Below are positions 45,086-56,590 of a stretch of 64,000 bases of DNA, in pieces. The translations under genes were made by a program, and so were the position numbers. This DNA comes from Adiantum capillus-veneris (lineage: Eukaryota; Streptophyta; Polypodiopsida; Polypodiales; Pteridaceae): positions 91,492,587 to 91,556,586 of the forward strand of contig CM043966.1 of NCBI GenBank assembly GCA_014529385.2, given 5' to 3'. Position 1 is the stretch's first letter. Every line of letters begins with the position of its first letter. The notes under the pieces are model-generated. The model ran no database searches. It was not told where the DNA came from and worked only from the letters and a program-made list of their open reading frames with translations.

Positions 45086-46713
45086 GTAATGGAATTTGCC
45101 TTAATATGTGAGAGTAGCGGAATTAAATGAGAGTACTTTCAAGAAATGATTTTGTGAGCATAGCGGGTTGACATAATTGAAGATAGCAACATAATCATAG
45201 CAATTAGTTAACTTGGCATAGACAATACTTTTGCAAGAGAGAGAGTTTAGAGAACATGACAACAGTTGAGGACCGGATTTATGTGGAGCCGGTCCCCCCT
45301 CCAATAGGCATTTGTATTATGATTTCTCCCATAAAGAGAGACTTGTTACAATACAGTCTTTGTGTTCCTTGTGACCTAGGTGATGCCATGAAGATGGAAG
45401 GCTTCATGCATCACAAACATAACATAAACTTGAAGAAAGCTTTAACTATCCCAAGCCTCAGTCCCAAGACCTCAAACACCTTCGAAGGTGGAGAGAGCTA
45501 GCAGGGAATGAGGGTAGGGAAGAGGAATAAGAAACATTTCGTAGGAGAAAGAATTAGTTCCTCACTTATCATACTCTTGTTGCTAGCATACATAATAGCA
45601 TAGTAATGAAGAAGAAGGATATGGAAAGCTTAAGCATTGAAGCATGGCTCTTGGTTGGATTTGCACTCCATAGCCAAGAGTGTTGATGTAGGCTCTCAAC
45701 CTCTACTTGCTTGGAGAAGGAGAGGGAGCTCTTGCACTTTGCATAGTACACAATGAGAGTGCTTGTGAGTGTGTGTGGATGAGTATACCCCCTAAGCACC
45801 CCCCTAGATTGCTTGGGTCGACCCCCCCTTGTAGTTCATGCTTGAAGCTCATTGGACCCCTCCAGGCCTAGCCAATCACAAGCAGGAGCCATTACAAGCA
45901 ACATGGGTAGCCTTGGGACAAGTGTCCCCCTTTCCCCTTTGAGAGAGAGGACTTGATAAATGCAAAATCAATTAGATAATTCAAGTAATTTATCATTGGA
46001 CCCCTTTGAAGCCTAGCCAATAGGCTTCAAGCAACACATGAAGGTAACATGGGTAGGGACCTGACATGTGTCCTTGCTGCCTCTTCAAGTTGGGGCTTCC
46101 CTTGTGAGTGTGAGTGTGTGTTATCTCTCTCTAATCCCTAGGAAAAGGGCTCGCCCCCCCTCTTGTAGGGATGCTTTTGACTTTAGGATCTCAAGCACCT
46201 TAGTCATCAAGCATGACAAAGCACTTGAAGTAGGGGGTGTTCCCACAAGCATCTCAGGCAAGCTTCTCAAGGCACCTCAAGCACCTTAATCATGAACCAA
46301 GTCAAGCACCTCAAGCATGGAGCCAGTCAAGCACCTCAAGCATCTTAATCAAGCACCTCAAGCATGACAAGCACCTCAAGCAGGACAATCACCTCAAGCA
46401 CGACAAGCACCTTGAGCTTGGGTCGGGTTCCCACCTCAAGCTCAGCCCTAGCTTACCTAAGGTCAAAGGACTTTTACACACATTATTGGAGGTCTTCAAT
46501 GAAGATAACCCTAAGGTCTTATGCTCCATTGGTTAGCCTTGCTCTTGATAGACAATCTCCCATTTGGGCCCCTTTACTATTGGCCCCGTGTTGAGATAGA
46601 TCTATAAGCACATATCTATATCTTAACACTTGTTCCCGTTTATTCTCCCACATTAAGTGATCAATTTAATATGAGAAAATCATTTGGGTTGGTTAGATAT
46701 TAGATTTTATGAA
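45086..46713. mobile_element. 1.63-kb nested repeat (copy A), LTR-like, flanked by ATTAGGT
   Basis: The insert interrupts the gag N-terminal frame, and the 7-bp sequence ATTAGGT stands on both sides (45079-45085 and 46714-46720). Removing it with one repeat restores the reading frame. A second copy of the family lies at 55433-56585. At 46550-46566 the plus strand has acaatctcccatttggg, the complement of a copia polypurine tract (AAATGGGAGATTGT). TGTAATGG at 45085 and TAGACA at 46551 could therefore be the ends of a 1.47-kb LTR, with a remnant of interior to 46713. The right end does not show a second LTR, so the element is either a truncated copia derivative or a different type. Tandem caagcacctcaagcat words fill 46250-46400. 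Confidence 0.7.
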
Positions 46714-47368
46714 ATTAGGTAAGCTCATTGTTGGTGCCTTTTCCTCATGTTCCTCGTCTATTTTGGCTTTTGTGCCCATCAATCCCCACTTGTCTACAAT
46801 GTTAGGATTCAGGACTACCAAATACATGATACCCTCGTCATCTAGGTACATGTCTCCGCTATAGCTCACAGTCACTAAGTCCCTGAACTCACTTGGTCTA
46901 TCTTCTATTTTCACACAGTAGCGGTCCATACCATCTTTGTATATCTTGGCACTTTGCTTGTTGTCATATTGATACTTGATGAACAATAGCTTTAGTGTGG
47001 CCGAGGGGTCCGATGGTCCTGCTGCCATGTTTTCTCTTCCGTTTAGTTTTATTTGTCCCAAGTGTTCTGTGAAATACTCAGAAGATCTCTCTGAAGAAGT
47101 GTCGGAGATGACTTCTTCAAGGATTGGCTCTAACGGTCGCACTATCCCTTGGTTTACACTCTCCTCCGTTGATTTAGGTATCTGGTGTTGATTTGTTTGA
47201 TCCGCTAAATTTAGGTATCTGGTGTTGATTTGTTTTCTCGATCTCTTTAACATGAAGAAAGTGGGATTTACTGACTGAATCCAAACCTCTTACCTGGAGA
47301 TGGAAAGATCTTCCAATTCCTGCGACTGCATGGACTGTTACTTGACCGGTCTCTGCAAATGAATACAC
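46714..47368 (-). pseudogene. N-terminal extension of the giant-element gag, part 1
   Basis: The open frame 47253-46693 encodes a soluble, acidic region (EESVNQGIVRPLEPILEEV, SSERSSEYFTEHLGQIKL) followed by KIYKDGMDRYCVKIEDRP and GDMYLDDEGIMYLVVLNP. The last ten codons run into the inserted element. A 29-bp direct repeat (aaatttaggtatctggtgttg...) at 47175-47240 has duplicated part of the start, giving two QINTRYLNLA / NQHQIPK-like readings. Extra sequence upstream of gag is known for Ogre-type Tat elements, but I cannot show relationship. Start codon uncertain. Confidence 0.55.
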
Positions 47369-48852
47369 TGGATGGCTATGAGATCACTGTATCATTCCAA
47401 CTGTCAACAAATTCAACACTTCAAAATGATCTCAACAAAATTTTTCTTGCAGATTATTGACAGTATGTCCAATTTGAGTTTTAAAAACTCCTGGTATCTT
47501 TTATAACCTAGGTCTATGAGCAGGTCAAAAATGAGTTGGATCTGGGCCAGAGGTACACCGATCACGATCAGACTTCTGAGCCCAAATAAGATGAAACTTC
47601 ACCAGCTTGTTCACTAGGCTATTTTAAGACTACCTGCCAGGCACTTTTGTATTTGGACTCAAAAAAGTCAAGTTTTTACCATTTCTTGGTTGGAAGTGCC
47701 TGTTTTTCCAAATTTATCAGTTTGACTGGATTTTGATGTTTGATTTGGGATTTGAGAGATACCTGGGGTTGTCCTGTGTACAGGCTATCCCTCTATATGG
47801 TTCCTTCTCAGTTTTGATGTGTTTTGGTCTACTGAAAGTCAATTTCTAAGCCAGTTCAGCAATTTTTGACTTGGATCTGTGTTCAGATGGTTTGACAGGT
47901 ATTTTGACGTTTCTGGCTCTAGGTCCTTTAAAATTTTATGTTTGTATACACCTGGGGATCCCACAGATGAAATCTGGTCCAAATCTAGCACTTAGGTACA
48001 CCGATCGCGATCGTACTTCTAAGCCCAAATCAGACCAAATTTGGCATGCTTGTAGACACTGATGTTTTAAGGCTATCCCCAAAGTCTTTTTGCATTTGGA
48101 TCACCAAAAGCCAAGATTTTGCACTTTCTAGATCTGTCAGGCTAGTTTTACCCAAGTGGCCTTAGACAAAGTTGTTTAGAATCTTATCAGGAACGCACAT
48201 GTCAAATCTTGATTTTTGATGTTTTTGAGTGTGGTTGCTTTAGACAAAGTTGTTTAGAATCTTATCAGGAACGCACATGTCAAATCTTGTCCAAATCTGA
48301 CACTGAGGTACACAGATCGCGATCGTAGTACCTGGGCCAAATCTGATGAAATTTTGTTTGCTCCCTCTGACAAGTGTTTCCTAGTGTTTTGTGCTACCAC
48401 TTTGTGATTTGAATCAATATCAATCCTGTTTGGTCAGATTTTCAGAATTTCAGAGTCTTATGGCTTTTTTGGCCAAAGTTATGCTTTTTTGGTTTCTCGG
48501 CTCTGACTTTTTCCCCAAATCTGACTGGAATGTGATTTACTTATCCTACGTCTAAGTACAAAAATGAAGAAACATAAGAAAATGAATCAAACAAAACAAA
48601 CACGACGGATTTCGGGTGAGATTTCAGTACTCAATCGAATTAGAGAAATTGAAGAGCAAAAATTCTTTAACACACTCACTCACAGCTCCCTAAATCTCCT
48701 AAGAGAGGATCTAGCCAGTCCACTGGCTCTAGACTCCACTAAGCTCTAAACCCTTGTCTAGCAGCCTAGCTGAGGTGTAAAATGGATTTGTGGATTGATC
48801 TTTTTTAAGGAGTCTAATTGTGCACTCGGTCACTCATCACCTAAGGTGCATT
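47369..48852 (-). other. 5' leader of the giant element
   Basis: Non-coding leader between primer site and gag. It carries three copies of the ggtacaccgatcgcgatcg motif (47552-47570, 47995-48016, 48307-48332) about 310-450 bp apart with similar surroundings (caaatctg...ctgggccaaatctgatgaaa), so the leader is itself built of degenerate repeats. A 50-bp exact duplication lies at 48162-48211 and 48240-48289. Confidence 0.7.
48162..48289. repeat. 50-bp exact direct repeat, 78-bp offset
   Basis: The 50-bp sequence beginning ttagacaaagttgtttagaa occurs at 48162-48211 and again at 48240-48289 without a difference, separated by 28 bp. It is a recent local duplication in the leader. Confidence 0.93.
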
Positions 48853-48869
48853 CCCCAGCAACGGCGCGA
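48853..48869 (-). other. Primer-binding site of the giant element (tRNA-Asp type)
   Basis: The plus strand reads CCCCAGCAACGGCGCGA, 15 of 17 bases matching the 3' end of plant tRNA-Asp(GTC), one nucleotide from the 5' LTR at 48871. Tat/Athila-group elements of plants commonly use this primer. Confidence 0.8.
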
Positions 48870-48870
48870 A

Positions 48871-49783
48871 TGTTTGCGGGTCACCGCGACGGACGTCCAT
48901 AGCATAGCTCTCAAGCATCAACATATTTATCAATACAGAGGAAGCGACTCGGATGAGGCATGGGAACTCACTAGGGTGTCAATCCTAATGAAGTGAACTC
49001 GAAGAGATGCAGCTTACTAATTCTACAAGTAAATCAAACGCATTACCACCAAGTAATCTGCCTATGTCCTCCTACACCGTTCTTCAGTCATCACGCGCGT
49101 TTACCATGCAAATCATATCGGAATCGCACAAAACTTGAAGGGAAGCTACAGGGGATTATCAAGAACATATCCTATCACTGTCACAGCATTTTGGAGAGGT
49201 ACAATGATCGCGATCGTTCTTCCCAAAGTCAGCAAAAACAGTGACAAACAGGTGATCCTAATGGGTCGTTTTAGGGTCCCTAAAGCCCCTCCTAGGGTCA
49301 AAACAACATAAACACGCATATAGACACTCAAAACAACGATTTAAGGCCTCAAACTCGTAGTTGAAAACCTACACCGAATCTTGAATGATTACACTTGAAT
49401 GAAAGAGCAAGAGGAGAGGAACACAATGCAATAATCAAATCTGAATTTGGATTACCGTAGCCGCAATGGCAAAGATTACAAGTTTGAACAAGAAGGAGCT
49501 CTCAAACGTACGCTGTCTTCTTAGTTCTCCATTAAAAGATCCTTTTTCCACTTACAAAAAAAGACCTTTATAGATTAGGTCTTTACAAAATGGCTTGTCC
49601 GGCCATAAGCTCCCAAACCTCTAACTGGCTCTCTAATATACAATTTCTCCCATAAGAATAATCATACATCCTTTGACAATTTCCCGGCTTACAGATGCTT
49701 CTTTACAAAAGAATTTTACAATGGTTTCTCAGAAAAATATGGTCCTTTTGGCAACAGCCGCTTGTTGCTTCGTCCGCCAAACA
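48871..49783 (-). repeat. 5' LTR of the giant element
   Basis: 913 bp from TGTTTGCGGGTC to CCGCCAAACA, with a GATCGCGATCG site at 49199-49216 and a minus-strand TATAAA at 49567-49572. It is collinear with 14376-15285. Confidence 0.93.
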
Positions 49784-50620
49784 GTAGCTTCCACATAAAG
49801 GAACTTGTGTTAATTGAAAATGGCTTGATTTTTTTGGCTTCTACATCTCTTGCATTGCATCTTGAATGCAGCTCTTGAATGCCTTGTCCTTTTCCTTTTT
49901 CCATCCTCTTGACCTCTATATCTATTTTAGGGTTGTAGCCCTTTTACTCTCATATAAATATGGTAGGGTAAATTGAAATCTTCTTCAATTGGAAAGGTAG
50001 AAGCCAACATTGTTGCTCTTGTTTCTAGCTCAATCTCTTCTTCAATTACTTTTGGTTATGGCTTTGCGCTTGGTCCACTTCCAGCTCTTCTAATGTTGTC
50101 AAGTAAAAGAATCCTTCATAGACTTCTCTTTTTGGGAATCTATTTGAGCTATAAAGGGCAAAACTTGTCAATTGGATCTTCTTTAGTGCTATTGCCAAGG
50201 CTTAGCCAAGGCTCCTCTAGTTTTGACTTTAGTCTTAGTTTGTACTAAGGCTTAGCTTCTTACATTGATATTTTTTTTCAAGATTCTTGAATCTTGGCTT
50301 GGACTAGGGCTTCCTCTATTTGTACCACTCCTCTGAGATGGAATTAGATGTCCAACAATTTTTTCATTTCTCTATCCTTTTGGGCCTTCAAACAACCTTC
50401 ATCTTCCTTGTTGTACAATGTTATGGATTTTCCTTTGTCTTTATATGAGGTGGCTTGCTCTCTTGGCATTGTTTGTTCCTCAATGATTATTACTTTAGGC
50501 CCTTTCTTTTTTGTAAACACTTCTTCATTGACTTCACTCTTAGTTTGTGCGCTCTCCTTCTCCTCTTCTTCTTTGTTTGTGGCTTCATCATTAGTTGCTT
50601 CCTTTACATCATCATGAAGT
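49784..50620 (-). pseudogene. Decayed coding-like frame, upstream half
   Basis: On the minus strand, 50620-50340 reads as a charged, uninterrupted segment: EATNKEEEEKESAQTKSEV, VFTKKKGPKVIIIEEQ and SYKDKGKSITLYNKEDEG. Stops follow, and further weak pieces (TRATMLASTFPIEEDFNLPY) lie towards 49950. At the insertion site KFLYVEAT ends at the GTAGC duplication. With both insertions removed, the frame passes through the 21 bp at 14355-14375 into DQFVATPKAKEIVEEED at 9838. That continuity supports one former protein. It is not recognised; the Lys/Glu-rich character resembles plant retroelement or nuclear proteins. Plus-strand frames here are shadows. Confidence 0.4.
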
Positions 50621-50949
50621 AAAGTTTGAAGGCCATAGACAAAGGATTGGTGTTTGGAAGTGATAGACTCATTTTAGAAAATGAGTGGTTGACCTTGGGC
50701 TCTGAACTTGTTAAGGATTGGTCCTTATCTATGTGAGTTGGGAGGGAACTCTAAAAATCCTAAATGAGGGGGCTCCTCACCTAGTTGTTTGGGAGGGTTG
50801 AAGGCAAATGGTTTGTCAACTTCTACTCTTTTTCACCCACTAGTCCTTCTCTGGTTCATGGTCATTCCACTTCTTCTTTGCCTATTTTAGAATGAGAAGA
50901 GTCTTTTTTAGATGCTGGTCTCATGTAAATAATGGATTCCCTTTTGTCC

Positions 50950-53640
50950 TTAAGAAAATGATAGAGAGAAAGTTAAAAATGAGCATAGTGTGTGTAAATA
51001 TCCTCCCAAACTTAGTTTCTATAAGAAAACCACTTGCCCTTACATAACAATTTATTGCTATCAGAGCTGTTTTTCCTACAGCTGAGCAAGCTTGTTGGGA
51101 TGTAAAAGATGCACATGTGTATGCATTGATTATGTTGTCTATGAAGCACACTATTTCTTTTCACATTTGTTCAACAAAATTTGTAAAACAAGCTTGGGAT
51201 ATTCTGGCTGGTCTTTATGCAAGTGACAATGAGGCAAAAATTGCATTGCTGCGTAAAGAGCTGGAGTCAAAGATTATGCATGAGGAAGATGATATGGAAA
51301 CTTTCCTTGCTAGTGTCAATGATATCAATGAGCAACTTATTTCTGCAGGCGAATTCATCAATCACTTGTTCCAACAGTGTCTCTTATTTGGTCAAGAAAG
51401 TTGAAAATATTGTGCTAGCTAACTGCAAATGGCAGTTCTTTCACACTTGTTGATGCACTTTATGTACCTGGGATCAAGAAGAATCTTTTATATGTATCTG
51501 CACTTGCTAGACTTGGTATTGTAGTCAAATTTGTGGATGATAGATGTACGATACATGATCTGAGTTTTGGTGATGAAATTGTTGCATCTGGCATTTTATG
51601 TCATGGGCTGTATAAGATCACTCTATATGACAAGTGGGGAATTATTTTGTAAATGTTGTTGTGGATTCTAATGCTATTTTAGATGTAAAACTTTGGCATG
51701 CACGTTTTGGGCATCTGAATTTTGTTAGATTGCTAAGTTTGCAGATATTAATATGGTTACTTCTTGGCCACCTCTTGAAGCACTTGGCAAACATGTTTGT
51801 CAAGGTTGTATTTTGGGTAAGCTGCAACATTTGAAGTTTCCAAAGGATGGTTCAATTAGGGCCACATGCAGGTTGCAACTTGTGTATAGTGATGTTTTTG
51901 GGCCCATGCAAACTCCGTACTTGGGAAATTACCTTTACTTCACGACTTTCATTGATGATTAGTCCAGGCATGCATGGGTGTATCTGCTTAAGGCAAAGTC
52001 TGAAGTGTTTTTGTGCTTCAAGCTATTTTTGGCAATGGATGAAAATGTCTCGAAATATAATATGGGCACCCACATTCCGATCGAGGGGGGGAGTATATGT
52101 CTCATGAATTTAATGTATTTTTGTCTAGTCGTGGGATAAAACACCAATGTACAATTCCGTATACACCCGAACAAAATGGTGTTGTTGAGAGGAAAAACAA
52201 GTCTCTTACAGAAATGGCAAGATGTATGGTCAAAAGTCAAGCTTTAGCACATTTTTTTGGGCTTGAGGATATTATGTGTGCCACTTATGTACTTAGCAGG
52301 TGTCCTAAAAAAGCTTTGAAATCTATGAATCCATATGAAGCATGGCATGATAGAAGGCCTTCTATTGAGCACATGCGTGTTTTTGATTGTTTGGCATATG
52401 CTTTGGTGCCACAAACGCAATGTAGAAAATTGGACGATAAGGCTCTAAAATGTGTTTTTTTTTTTCTATAGTGCTAAAATAAAAGGTTACATGTTGTATC
52501 ATATCATACGCAAACAAAGCGTATCTTGGTTTCACGGGATGTTGTGTTTGTGGAAGATTCTATTTAGCCCTTGCTGTCATGTACTAGAGACATAATGTAA
52601 GCTCACATGACATTTATGACTCTTTGTTTCCTCTTTTCAATGGTGGAATTTCAAATGTAAATTCCAATGAGGCAAACGTTCAAAATATGGGGGATTCTAA
52701 AAATGTTACAGATCAGCCTATTACTGATGCAGATGTGAATGATGTACTTGATGAGGAAAGGGCTGAGAATGAGCAGAGTAGAGGTATGCCTAAATGGCTA
52801 GTGCATAGTTTGTGTGATAGTAAATTTGATGCACCTTTGTCTATTCGTACTCATTCAGGTTCTTGCCATGCAAATTATGCATCAGATTGTTATGCTTTAG
52901 TTGTGTCTAGTTTATGTGATGTTGAGGAACCTTTGTCTTTTGATGAAGCACATAATTCAAAAAATTGGATGGCTACCATGCAATCAAAGTATGATGCACT
53001 TATAGAAAATGACACATGGACTTTATTTGATTTTACTTTTGGCAAAAAGACCATTGGTACAAAGTTGATTTATAGGTTGAAACGCAAGCCAGTTGGTGAG
53101 ATTGATTGTTATAACGCTCAACTTGTTGCAAAGGGTTATGCGCAACAAAAAGGCATAGATTATAAAGAGACTTTTGATCTCACTTGTCGTATGACTACTG
53201 TGATTTTTCTATGTGTTTTGGTAGCTCATTTTGGTTGGGATGTACATCAGTCAGACATTGTTACTCCTTTCTTGAATGGTGACACATTTGAGGAAGTTTA
53301 TTTAACGTATCCTTGTGTTTTTGTCATTAAAGAGTAAGAAGATAAAGTGTGAAAATGTAAGAAAGCTTTGTATGGGTTGATAAAATCTTCTCATACTTGG
53401 TATGAGAAGGCTGACACTCATTTGGTCAAAAAAGGCTTCCGTAATAGTCCAACTAAAGGCACATTGTATGTAAATCGTGAGGGTGATGTACTTCTCACTG
53501 TAATTCTCTATGTGGATGATTTGCTGATCACTGGACCAAATGAGAGACATATTGTTGAATTTAAGCTGATTCGAATGCTACTTTCAAGATGAAAGATTTG
53601 GGCCTATTGCATCATTACTTGGGCATTTCTCACAACCTGG
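50950..53640 (+). pseudogene. Decayed, truncated Ty1/copia element: gag, integrase, reverse transcriptase
   Basis: Plus-strand pieces in order: gag (51117-51404, with FVKQAWDILAGLYASDNEAK and LRKELESKIMHEEDDMETFL); the end of protease plus GAG-pre-integrase (about 51410-51830, VDALYVPGIKKNLLYVSAL, and HVCQGCILGKLQHLKF); integrase (51840-52480, YSDVFGP with its Asp, NGVVERKNKSLTEMARCM with its Glu); and RT (52624-53590, VAKGYAQQKGIDYKETFD and active-site LYVDDLLITG). The gag zinc knuckle and protease active site are missing near 51395. The second integrase Asp cannot be seen because a G-run near 52085 shifts the frame. Sequence stops being copia-like at about 53640, so RNase H and the 3' LTR are absent. 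No LTR was found. Many stops: inactive and old. Confidence 0.87.
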
Positions 53641-54690
53641 TGCTACTTTCAAGCTACCACCATGCGGGGTTATTGAATTAGGCCCAAACTCTAGAGTTTT
53701 TGGTATACTCTAGCTAGCCTCAGGTCTAGGTTTACCCGTTATCCTAATAATTATTTGACGTACAAGGGATGGGGCTTTGCATAATGTGTGAGGGAAGGTC
53801 TTACCACCGACATCATTGTACTTGAAAAGCAGCATTTACTCCTTTACATATCTTGGATAAAAAGATAAAATGTTGGGAATGATAATTGTGGGATTTTTGT
53901 GAAATCATCAACAAAAAAGGTTGTCAGACTCAATTCTACATCATTTAGGACATCATGAAGGCAAGATAAAAGTCCAATTCATTTTACACTAGATGTTGCC
54001 TACGAGTCAATCAAAATCTTGTGTGAGCATGCTCTTTATTACACTAAATGACAAAACAATAAATCTTTTCCAAATAGTAATAGTACTATGTCGTTTATTG
54101 TGAAACGTTAGGATTGACATGCGTTGGGAGGAAAAGGTACCGACCTACTTGGGCTATTATTTTCCTGGCATCACTAACTCAATGGCCTCATCCATGAAGT
54201 CCTACACTCTATCCTTGCTTGATCTAGTCTCTATCTGCACGCTACACTTCTATGCTATCGTTCTTCTTGGAGGAGTACCCTGAGCTAATAGATCTATTGT
54301 TTGTTTGATCTCACCTCCCCCTTGATTGAAGGGATCTATTGATACAACCCCATTGGAGATGCTCCTCCTTGTGCTTAGGGTTTTGTTTGTTTCCGAGATC
54401 CTTGAGAGCTTTAGCCATCCCCCAAGTGAGCAAAAACCCTCGAAGACAATGGATGTCTAATAGATCTTCAGAGCTATCATCAGGCTTGATGAAGCCAAAG
54501 CCCTTGGTTAGCTGATCTCCCACCTCGGTTGGTTGAGCTCTCGCCTTGGGTTTCCCTTCTTGTAGCCACTTGATCCTCCTTTGCCACACACCAAGCTACC
54601 ACCCGAGTGCTACAAACTTGAGCTCCACAACCTCCATATCACCACCCCTTCATGACCTCTTCTTCGCTGTAGTGCTCTGGCCCCAAAATT
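53641..54690. other. Unrecognised stretch between copia fragment and LTR candidate
   Basis: No convincing gene. A minus frame (54311-54589, WQRRIKWLQEGKPKARAQ...) has no domain I recognise. It lies just 3' of the primer-site candidate and may be the leader or gag start of the element whose LTR begins at 54711 (inference). Confidence 0.35.
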
Positions 54691-54696
54691 TTCCTT

Positions 54697-54708
54697 GCTC
54701 TAATACCA
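54697..54708 (-). other. Candidate initiator-tRNA-Met primer-binding site
   Basis: The minus strand reads TGGTATTAGAGC, one base off the classic TGGTATCAGAGC site. Two nucleotides away begins TGTTGAGAAAAC (plus 54711), which could be the edge of a 5' LTR lying to the right. The other LTR border and a partner LTR were not found, so this is a fragment at best. Confidence 0.5.
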
Positions 54709-54710
54709 CT

Positions 54711-55432
54711 TGTTGAGAAAACACAAAATCCGATAGCGTCATGAATAGCTAGGAGGAAGAGTAGCCGAGAGACGGGAGGATAAGGCACCAAATGCCACAA
54801 AATGAAAGATGATTTCATTAGATCTTCTAATACCCCAACATTTTCCATCTTGCGTACACAAAATTGAATGAGAACTAGAATGACCTTTAAGTTGAAAGGA
54901 AGGTTTATGCCTTGTCTATGAAAATAGTTGACCTACTAGGCAGTGATGCTCTCAAATCCTTACCCATGAGCTGAGCCTCGACTTGCAATCTCTTATTGAG
55001 GAAATTAGATTAGAACTTACCTTGCTAAGTTGTTTTGTTTTGGTGTTCCTTTGTTCTTTGTTACAAAATCCCAGTGGTCTGAGTACTTTCAAGGGAGCTT
55101 CTCTTGCTCTACCTTGCACCAAAACTTGTTTACCATTGAGTCAAAGAAACAAACTCTTTTGTAGGAAATATGAGGTGGACCAAATGTTCTAGCATGGTCT
55201 TCTTTTCTCATCTAGAGTTTCTACTTCTATTTCCTCTTGTAAAATTTTGAGAACTCCTTTGTCTCGAGAGTTTCTTGCCATTTTTCTATTTTTGTTTTCT
55301 CTTGCACAATTTTTGATAACTTCTCCTTCTTGAGAGTTCCATGCCATTTTTTGTCCGTACCTTAGTCTCTTCCTACAAAATTTCTACTAAAATCTCTATA
55401 TGGCCAACGATAGAAGTTGCACTATGATACTC
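54711..55432. other. Possible LTR remnant and unrecognised DNA
   Basis: This region begins with TGTTGAGAAAAC next to the primer-site candidate. It has repeated ttctatttcctcttg / ttctcttgcacaattt words at 55210-55310. No gene is recognised. Confidence 0.3.
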
Positions 55433-56585
55433 TAATGAAATTGGCCTATTAACTTGAGAGTAGCAGAAATTAGAGAGAGTACTTTTGAGAAATTACTTTG
55501 TGAGGATAACAGGTGAACATAATTGAAGTTAGCAACATAAACATAGAATTTAGTTAACTTGGCATAAACAATACTTTTGCAAGAGAGAGAATTTAGAGAA
55601 CATGACAACAGTTGAGGACCGGATTTATGTGGAGCCGGTCCCCCGTCCAAAAGGAATTTGTATTATGATTTCTCCCATCAAGAGAGACTTGTTACAATAC
55701 AATATTTTTGTTCCTTGTGACCTAGGTGATGCAATGAATATGGAAAGCCTCATGCATCACGAGCATAACATAACTTTGAAGCAAAGAATTAGCTATCCCA
55801 AGCCTCAGTCCCAAGACCTCAAACACCTTCAAAGGTGGAGAGAGCAAGCAGGGAATGAGGGTAGGGAAGAGGAAGAAGAAACATTTCATAGGAGAAAGAA
55901 TTAGCTCCTCACTTATCATCACTCTTATTGCTAGCATACATAATAACATACTAATGAAGAAGGAGAAGATCAAAAGATTAATCAATGAAGCATGGATCTT
56001 GGTTGAATTTTCATTCCATAGCCAAGAGTGTGGGTGTAGGCTCTCAACCTCTACTTTCTTAGAGAAGAAGAGGGAGCTCTTGCACTTTGCAATTCACACA
56101 ATGAGTGTGTGTGTAAGTGTATACCCCGTAAGCAAGCCCCCTACTAGCTTTGGTTGACCCCCCTTGTAGCTCATTGGACCCCTCCAGTCCTAGTTAATCA
56201 TAAGCAGGAGTCATACCAAGCAACAAGGGTAGTCTTGGGACAAGTTTCCCCCTTTCCATTTTGAGAGAGATGACTTGATAAATGCTAAAATAATTAATTA
56301 AATATTCTAAATTATCATTGGACCCCTTGGGTGGCCAACCAATAGGCTTCAAGTACACCATGAGGGCAACATGAGTCAGGAACTTGACAAGTGTCCCTTT
56401 TGCTTTCTTTGTACTAGGCATGCCTTGTGTAAGTATGTGTGTGTGTTCTCTCTCATCCCCCCTCACGTAGGGCTCGCCCACTCCTGGTAGGGATTGACAT
56501 TGACTTTTGCACACCTCAGGCCACTCAACCTTGGGTCTAGTTCTCACCACAAGCTTGGCCCTTAAGCCCCTCAAGCATGCCATGA
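55433..56585. repeat. Second copy (B) of the 1.63-kb nested repeat, truncated
   Basis: From taatgaaatt at 55433 this region follows copy A (45086 onward) collinearly. Shared landmarks are agagtagc, gaggaccggatttatgtgga, ctcatgcatcac, tcaaacaccttc and the ccccttggg/gcctagccaat region, at lower similarity than the LTR pairs. It loses the caagcacctcaagc-rich end and stops near 56585, where the next gypsy LTR begins. The frames in it are not conserved between copies, so I do not call genes. Confidence 0.8.
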
Positions 56586-56590
56586 CCTAG

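Larger units (their letters stand above)
14376..49783 (-). mobile_element. Giant defective Ty3/gypsy (Tat/Athila-group-like) element, 35.4 kb with nested insertions
   Basis: Two LTRs (14376-15285 and 48871-49783) with termini TGTTTGCGG and CCGCCAAACA lie in the same orientation and are flanked by a perfect 5-bp target duplication GTAGC (14371-14375 and 49784-49788). A 14-bp polypurine tract inside the left LTR and a tRNA-Asp-type primer site inside the right LTR show that it reads on the minus strand. Remains of gag, protease, integrase and a large 3' ORF lie between in the expected order. Known nested DNA accounts for 9.46 kb plus 1.63 kb, and a further 7-kb block may also be inserted. RT and RNase H are missing. 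The LTRs differ at roughly 4-5% of positions by eye in the part I compared. Tat/Athila placement rests on primer type, size and an extra 3' ORF and is an inference. Confidence 0.92.

Noticed and set aside
49973-50617. Plus-strand frames right of the giant element
   Set aside because: They are hydrophobic shadows of the charged minus-strand frame, which also continues across the reconstructed insertion site.
54311-54589. 92-codon minus frame as a gene
   Set aside because: No motif; may only be leader sequence of an unresolved LTR fragment.
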